From Scytalidium lignicola (lineage: Eukaryota; Ascomycota; Leotiomycetes), in the NCBI GenBank assembly GCA_002812745.2, contig NCSJ02000490.1:1-23382 (forward strand): DNA of 23,382 bases, in the 5' to 3' direction. Of this stretch, positions 19,277 through 23,382 are shown piece after piece (position 1 is the first letter of the stretch; every line of letters begins with the position of its first letter). Both the position numbers and the translations under genes were made by a program. Under the pieces are notes generated by a model. It did no database searches, had not been told where the DNA came from, and saw nothing but the letters and a program-made list of their open reading frames with translations.

Positions 19277-19800
19277 AGTGGAAGCTCGAAATATGCGGAT
19301 GGAACCAAAGATGACAAAGAGGAAAGTAGGAAAACGGTGGAGTAGCTTTGCTTGTTCCTTTCATTGGCGACTGGGTAATTGTTGAAACTAGTGGAAATCT
19401 TCTTTCCTTTTGTTTTTCTGTCTGATTACTATGGAACGAGAGAGTGAGCAAGGTGGCTTACTGAGCCTCTCGTGACAGAGTGCTTCGGACCTAAAGTGGC
19501 GGCGTTTNACACTAACACTTTTGTTCTTATGATTTTGCTGTGATTCACATTTTTTTNGTTATTCACATTTGCTAATATCTAGAAAGTTCTAAAGGTGAGT
19601 ATACAAGAGGCGCTAAGAAAGTAAATTTTGCAACTGAGACGTGATATTTAATCTCCATCTTACAACCTCTTTTCAACTTTGGTTTTCTTTCCCTCAACTA
19701 CCTAACAAACCTCACTTTCATCAAATATTCCCACTTTTATCATCAATACATACATTTCTCGAGATTTACAATCTCCGTTTCTATCTGAAAACCACTAGGA
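19277..19800. other. Intergenic region between divergent genes, with repeat block C
   Basis: Positions 19357-19426 match 16010-16079 (see the repeat entries). Next to this copy the block D sequence is degenerate (TGATTACTATGGAACGAGAG). N characters stand at 19508 and 19557 beside T runs. From about 19650 to 19800 the plus strand is a CT-rich leader before ATG 19801, preceded by the AT-rich GATATTTAATC near 19643, which may serve as a TATA-like element. Confidence 0.5.
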
Positions 19801-21045
19801 TGGCCTCGGACACGTTTGACTGTCTAAACTTCAAGAGCAATTTCGAGGTGCCCAGGCTTGGAAACACCCAAGCAACCTACGGGAAGCGCAACATCTTCGA
19901 GTACCTGAAGCGGCTGATCGATAAACAGCAAGAGGCATTAAGATCGGTCGACTGGACAGTTTCGAGAAACACTCCGGGCTTAGTTTTCCAGAAGGACGCC
20001 GAATACGGCCTGTGTTTCCACCTTAGAGTGATGGCTGAAATCACTGGCCATACACACAGTTACTTTTGCCAACGCCGGAGACCTCAAGGCATCGCTCAGA
20101 TCTACTCTAAAGTTTTCTACAATGACAAGTCTTGTGATGCTCTAAGTGTTCAACTCCCGTCAGACACACTATTGACTAGTCACTGATTGAATTTTATGAG
20201 GAAATTGTTCTCAGAGCGTCAGAGCAACTTACCTACGAGAATATTCGAATTGCTTGGTACAAGTGAACTTCGAGATGCAAACACTGGATCCTTTTGCAAC
20301 CTAGGTTCAGCTGCGTTCCAAGTGAACTTGGCAGAAGCAATGATGAAGGAAGTGCTTGATGGTGCAGATGTAGCTCATCTGTGATAACCATTGGCAGTTG
20401 GTTAAATTTGATAAAAGGGACAGAAATGCTAGAGTCTTTGATAGTATGAAGACTTCAGGACATATTTCTAAAGAACACCATACCATTCCCAGTTAAAGGT
20501 GTTTAAGCATTGCTACGCAAAAATGGTTCATGATTCTCCAGGTTCAGGTTTCGACAAACTCGATGGATATATCATTGACGCAATCCAAGGAGAGAGTGTC
20601 CAGATACCTTTGTGTGATGCAGTTCACACTTTGTCCCAAGGCTTTACCAATGATCGTGGTAGCATGTTAGCGATGTTATTCCGCGCGAAGGCATTCAACA
20701 CCGTCGTTGGCTCTACATACGAGCTCGCCAGCAATCGAGGAACGGCTCTGATGAGGACAGTTTGCGATGAAGCAAGAGAGGCAGGATGCTGCATTACTAT
20801 CCATCGCAAGCACCCGCTTCAATCTTGGTTGAAACACAAGTACGTTGAGGCACAGATATATCACAGTAATCGCAAAAAGGCTGAGATTCGTGCTGCACAA
20901 GATGTTGCTAAATAACAGATTGGTGACCTAGTAGTGTTGAATGACGAAGACAATGTACTTACGTACAGACTCAAGATGACAAGGCTGCAGATATTACCAA
21001 TTTCTCTGAGAATGTTCCTGCTCCTCAACAAAACAATGAATAGAC
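19801..21045 (+). pseudogene. Degraded Ulp1-type (C48) cysteine peptidase-like gene
   Basis: A normal fungal start (ACTAGGATGGCC) opens a 128-codon frame, MASDTFDCLNFKSNFEVPRL and onward, ending at TGA 20184-20186. Protein-like sequence then continues in other frames: LIEFYEEIVLRASEQLTYEN at about 20183-20263; LGSAAFQVNLAEAMMKEVLD up to 20384; CDNHWQLVKFDKRDRN, then VFDSM at about 20380-20450; VHTLSQGFTNDRGSMLAMLF in the frame 20499-20915; and, after an in-frame TAA, QIGDLVVLNDEDNVLTYRLK, with DDKAADITNFSENVPAPQQN in yet another frame. His-Trp, Asp and Gln...Asp-x-Gly fit the catalytic pattern of Ulp1 proteases, but the expected Cys between Asp and Gly is Arg (CGT). At least four frame changes and one stop mark a dead gene. 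Multiple introns are possible but I find no good splice pairs. Confidence 0.5.
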
Positions 21046-21632
21046 TACCCCTACCATGGCTAGCATTCAGTGGTAACAAGCCACTGGGAAACTCATATGG
21101 TTGTTCTTTGACCATCTCCAGATCTGGCTATCATTCAAATCAGCATTATTCTCTGTTCTGTAAAATCAAAAGGCATTAGAATTCTGGGATTTTCGGATAG
21201 GACAAAGTCTACAAGTATTATATCAATATTGTTATTAGATTACTAGTAATCATGAAGGTTCTAATAATAATCACTCTCTCGCTGGTGCTCAGACTTGTCT
21301 GAATGAGGGCATTGTGGAGGAAGGAACTGATCATGTGATTACCTGAGGATCTTGGCCTCAGGCACATACAATTATTATGTATCTCATGTCTTTCATCTTG
21401 CCCCAGAATAAAACTATATTCTTTTCAGTACGACAACATCCGCTAATTTCATGTGTCTCCGTTCTACCCTGTTATTACTCAAATCTGCTCAAGTGACTTA
21501 ACTTGAAATAAGCATCTTCATAGTAAGAATAGGCTTAATCCGAGAAGACTTCTTCTAGATATTTACTTGACCGGGCTATAAATCATTCCCGCTTCCCTAC
21601 TCACCTTTCGCCCTCTGCACTGTGTTTTGAAC
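21046..21632. other. Intergenic region with repeat blocks A and B and the promoter of the next gene
   Basis: Block A (21352-21378) and block B (21398-21434) are related to 12445-12471 and 15984-16024, in the same orientation. CCTGAG (21342) and CTCAGG (21357) form a 6-bp hairpin around block A's left edge. No open frame has a recognisable domain. The last 60 bases form the core promoter and leader of the plus-strand gene at 21633. Confidence 0.5.
21576..21583 (+). promoter_or_regulatory. TATA-like box
   Basis: CTATAAAT lies 50 bases before the ATG at 21633 and is followed by a pyrimidine-rich leader (CCCGCTTCCCTACTCACC). Placement and surroundings are typical of a fungal core promoter. Confidence 0.55.
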
Positions 21633-22307
21633 ATGGAGCAACACAAATCAGAAAATAATGACGTCCATGGTATTAACCACGATGATATCCCTCACATCCT
21701 TCCCATTTCAGGCAATGTCGGAAATGCACCCATTGAATCAAATTCTTTAGTGCCAGCTCTTCGAAATCGCGGTGACACTGAAGATTCTCACAGCCAAGAT
21801 GACAAAATTCCAAACAATTCTCAGAAAACGGAAAACACTAACAGAGAATATCCTTCTGAAGATGCAGAAGGAGAATTAGCTCGGTTCGACTGGCGTGAAT
21901 TCGAAGCTCGATATACTGCAGCTTTGAAAGAGGCAGATGACGTAGAAAACAAGCTTGTTGAACAGTTCGACAATCTTGGACAGGTTTTATCCACCTTCAC
22001 TTTCAATCTAGCTATATCTAACATTTGTCTAAGGCTTTCTCGATATGGGTCCAAGCTTCATCTCAATATGAAAGTGATCGATCTTTGAAGAGGCAAGGAT
22101 CTCTAAAATGTTACAGGAAGATAACTGACATGCATAGACTTAAAACTCGCACAAGATTCGTCCAGCTCCAGGAAGAGACCCTGGAGGAGAAAAAAGCACA
22201 TTGTATGATATTGCATCATCTATATGAACTTATGCTGACAATCACTCGCAGTTAATGAGGTTGTCCACGCCTTTCAGAAGGCCATGGAGCTCCTCAAACG
22301 CCGGTGA
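21633..22307 (+). CDS. Coiled-coil-type hypothetical protein, four exons
   Basis: Exons 21633-21983, 22034-22092, 22138-22202 and 22252-22307 give 176 residues. Intron 1 (50 bases) is GTTTTA...CTAAC...AAG. Intron 2 (45 bases) has a GC donor (AG|GCAAGG), an ACTGAC branch site and CATAG. Intron 3 (49 bases) is GTATGA...GCTGAC...CGCAG. All joints keep one frame. The N-terminal 75 residues are polar and probably disordered (Asn, Ser, Asp, Glu). From about residue 85 the protein is highly charged and helical: LARFDWREFEARYTAALKEA, then LVEQFDNLGQAFSIWVQASS, LKTRTRFVQLQEETLEEKKA and HFNEVVHAFQKAMELLKRR. I recall similar DW-x-EFEARY...TR-x-R-x-VQL proteins as a hypothetical family of leotiomycete fungi, but I cannot name a function. 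The gene is convergent with the membrane-protein gene at 22619. Confidence 0.75.
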
Positions 22308-22618
22308 ATGGTGTGCATAGTCCATCGTATATCCCTGTTGCTGCGCATCTAGCAGCTTCAGCAACATAAATTCGTGGATGTATACCAAATTCTACATAGT
22401 TTATTGAAGCTTGATATCCTCTCTATCAACGGGACTACAAGAAGAGTAAGTCCGATTCCTTTCATAAATCTCAGGTGCAATGCATAACCCTCTCGAGTGT
22501 ATCTGTTTAAACATTTCAATTCTATATCCTCGCTCTTTCATTAGAACTAAATCTTTAATTCACCCCTTATCATCACCACACTCTCTAGGAAGACTTCTAT
22601 TCCTACCACATTCGAGGC
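22308..22618. other. Convergent intergenic region
   Basis: This is the shared 3' flank of the two convergent genes. It is AT-rich, has no open frame worth noting and contains no visible repeat. The 3' ends of both transcripts should fall here. Confidence 0.5.
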
Positions 22619-22983
22619 TCATGCCATCCTTGCAGGTCTAACCACTATTTCATACCCAACATTATTGTCTCGAATAGGTTGTAGCTCAACATCTTCCCCA
22701 TCATCATCCTGGTCACGGCGTCTTTGGCCAACGTTATCTAGCCAGACGAGTTTTAGTCCTCATACTATCAAGTGTGACACAAGAATACTAGCTTACACGA
22801 TGTTCGACGGCGTTGAAGCACCACTTTCAATGTAACCCATGCAATCAATACTCCTGCGGCTGCAACCACAAATTCAATTATACCGAAAGTAATGTTGATA
22901 GCGTTATCTGTCGAGAGGTCTCTTGGATGGAAGCGTTGCAGCGATTGCTGTTCTAGGGTGTGTAGGAATGCTGTCTTAATCAT
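22619..22983 (-). CDS. Small single-pass membrane protein, two exons
   Basis: Exon 1 (22797-22983) and exon 2 (22619-22737) are separated by a 59-base intron (GTAAGC donor, GACTAA branch-like site, GGCTAG acceptor). The joint keeps the frame and gives 101 residues. Without splicing the first frame ends 9 codons into the intron. An in-frame TGA upstream supports the ATG at 22983. Residues about 29-53, INITFGIIEFVVAAAGVLIA, then WVTLK, form one hydrophobic span followed by basic QRRRT, suggesting a cytosolic C-terminus by the positive-inside rule. The tail is acidic and then ends EIVVRPARMA. There is no signal peptide before the span. I do not recognise a function. Similar short proteins with an NAINI-x-FGI span seem common in this fungal group. 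Confidence 0.7.
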
Positions 22984-23382
22984 TATATAGACAGCTAGTG
23001 ATCAACTAATTATTGCTGATGGATTTGCGCTCTATGGGGAATTGATCTGTATCCAGATTCTTCGTAAACTCATGCAAATAACACAGAGCCAGATTCAAAT
23101 ATATAATGACCTCCACACTAGTGTAGCATGACTTTCAATAGAGGTGGTTAACGAGGACGTAGGAAAGGTAAGAAATTAAAATAAAGTGAAAGGTAGCTCG
23201 GCCCCGTTATCATTTTATTTACTTTCAAGAGCAAATAATTTCCAAACTGCTCACTTCGACCAATTAACCCAAACGGTTATAGTCATCTTGTCAATTAACA
23301 TCTTGACATCTATGTCAAAGAGGAGGGGCCCAAGAGGGCTCACTAACCGGCCCAATCATCATCCAGAGAATTGGTTCTTTTC
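22984..23382. other. Right end of the window, no supported gene
   Basis: This is the upstream side of the membrane-protein gene and then AT-rich sequence to the window edge. The final 60 bases become GC-richer (AGAGGAGGGGCCCAAGAGGG). No open frame, repeat or RNA gene is visible. Confidence 0.45.

Overview
The window looks like nuclear DNA of a filamentous ascomycete. The evidence is short introns of 45-79 bases with GT(GC)...AG ends and CTAAC/CTGAC-type branch sites, CT-rich leaders before start codons, an ATG14-type autophagy gene, an Asp f 4-like secreted protein, a Zn(II)2Cys6 regulator and a fungal F-box protein. My best guess is Pezizomycotina, perhaps Leotiomycetes, but this is inference from gene types and not from any search.

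Layout. 1-143 is the 5' end of a Zn2Cys6 transcription factor reading out of the window on the minus strand. 1009-1846 is an AT-rich stretch with a decayed, unrecognised gene, followed by about 3.4 kb with little coding signal. 5323-6389 (minus) is a two-exon gene for an Asp f 4-like secreted protein with a Thr-rich linker. 6390-10452 is a 4-kb intergenic region, GC-richer at its left end, with scattered GTACAGTAC motifs. 10453-12105 (minus) is ATG14 in two exons, with its last part displaced by two N characters. 12120-14800 is a repeat-dense AT-rich block: three tandem-repeat arrays (22-23, 29 and 16 bp units), a small Glu-rich zinc-finger-like ORF, and pieces of a dispersed repeat that resembles the 5' end of an LTR retrotransposon. 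16235-17399 (minus) is an F-box gene split in the raw sequence by a single N. Directly upstream of it sits a complete 384-bp non-autonomous hAT-type element with perfect 8-bp target-site duplications (17501-17900). 18436-19276 (minus) is an unrecognised two-exon gene. 19801-21045 (plus) is a multiply frameshifted gene with a degraded Ulp1-type (C48) peptidase signature. 21633-22307 (plus) is a four-exon coiled-coil-type protein with a GC-AG intron, and 22619-22983 (minus) is a two-exon, 101-residue single-pass membrane protein convergent to it.

How it fits together. There is no operon-like or cluster logic. Conserved housekeeping and secreted genes on the left and centre (5.3-12.1 kb) are flanked by AT-rich, repeat-rich DNA on the right, where genes are small, lineage-restricted-looking or broken. 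That resembles a boundary between a core region and a transposon-influenced accessory region. The 12 N characters usually lie beside homopolymers. In both genes where they fall inside coding sequence, simply dropping them restores the frame, so they look like assembly artefacts and not biology.
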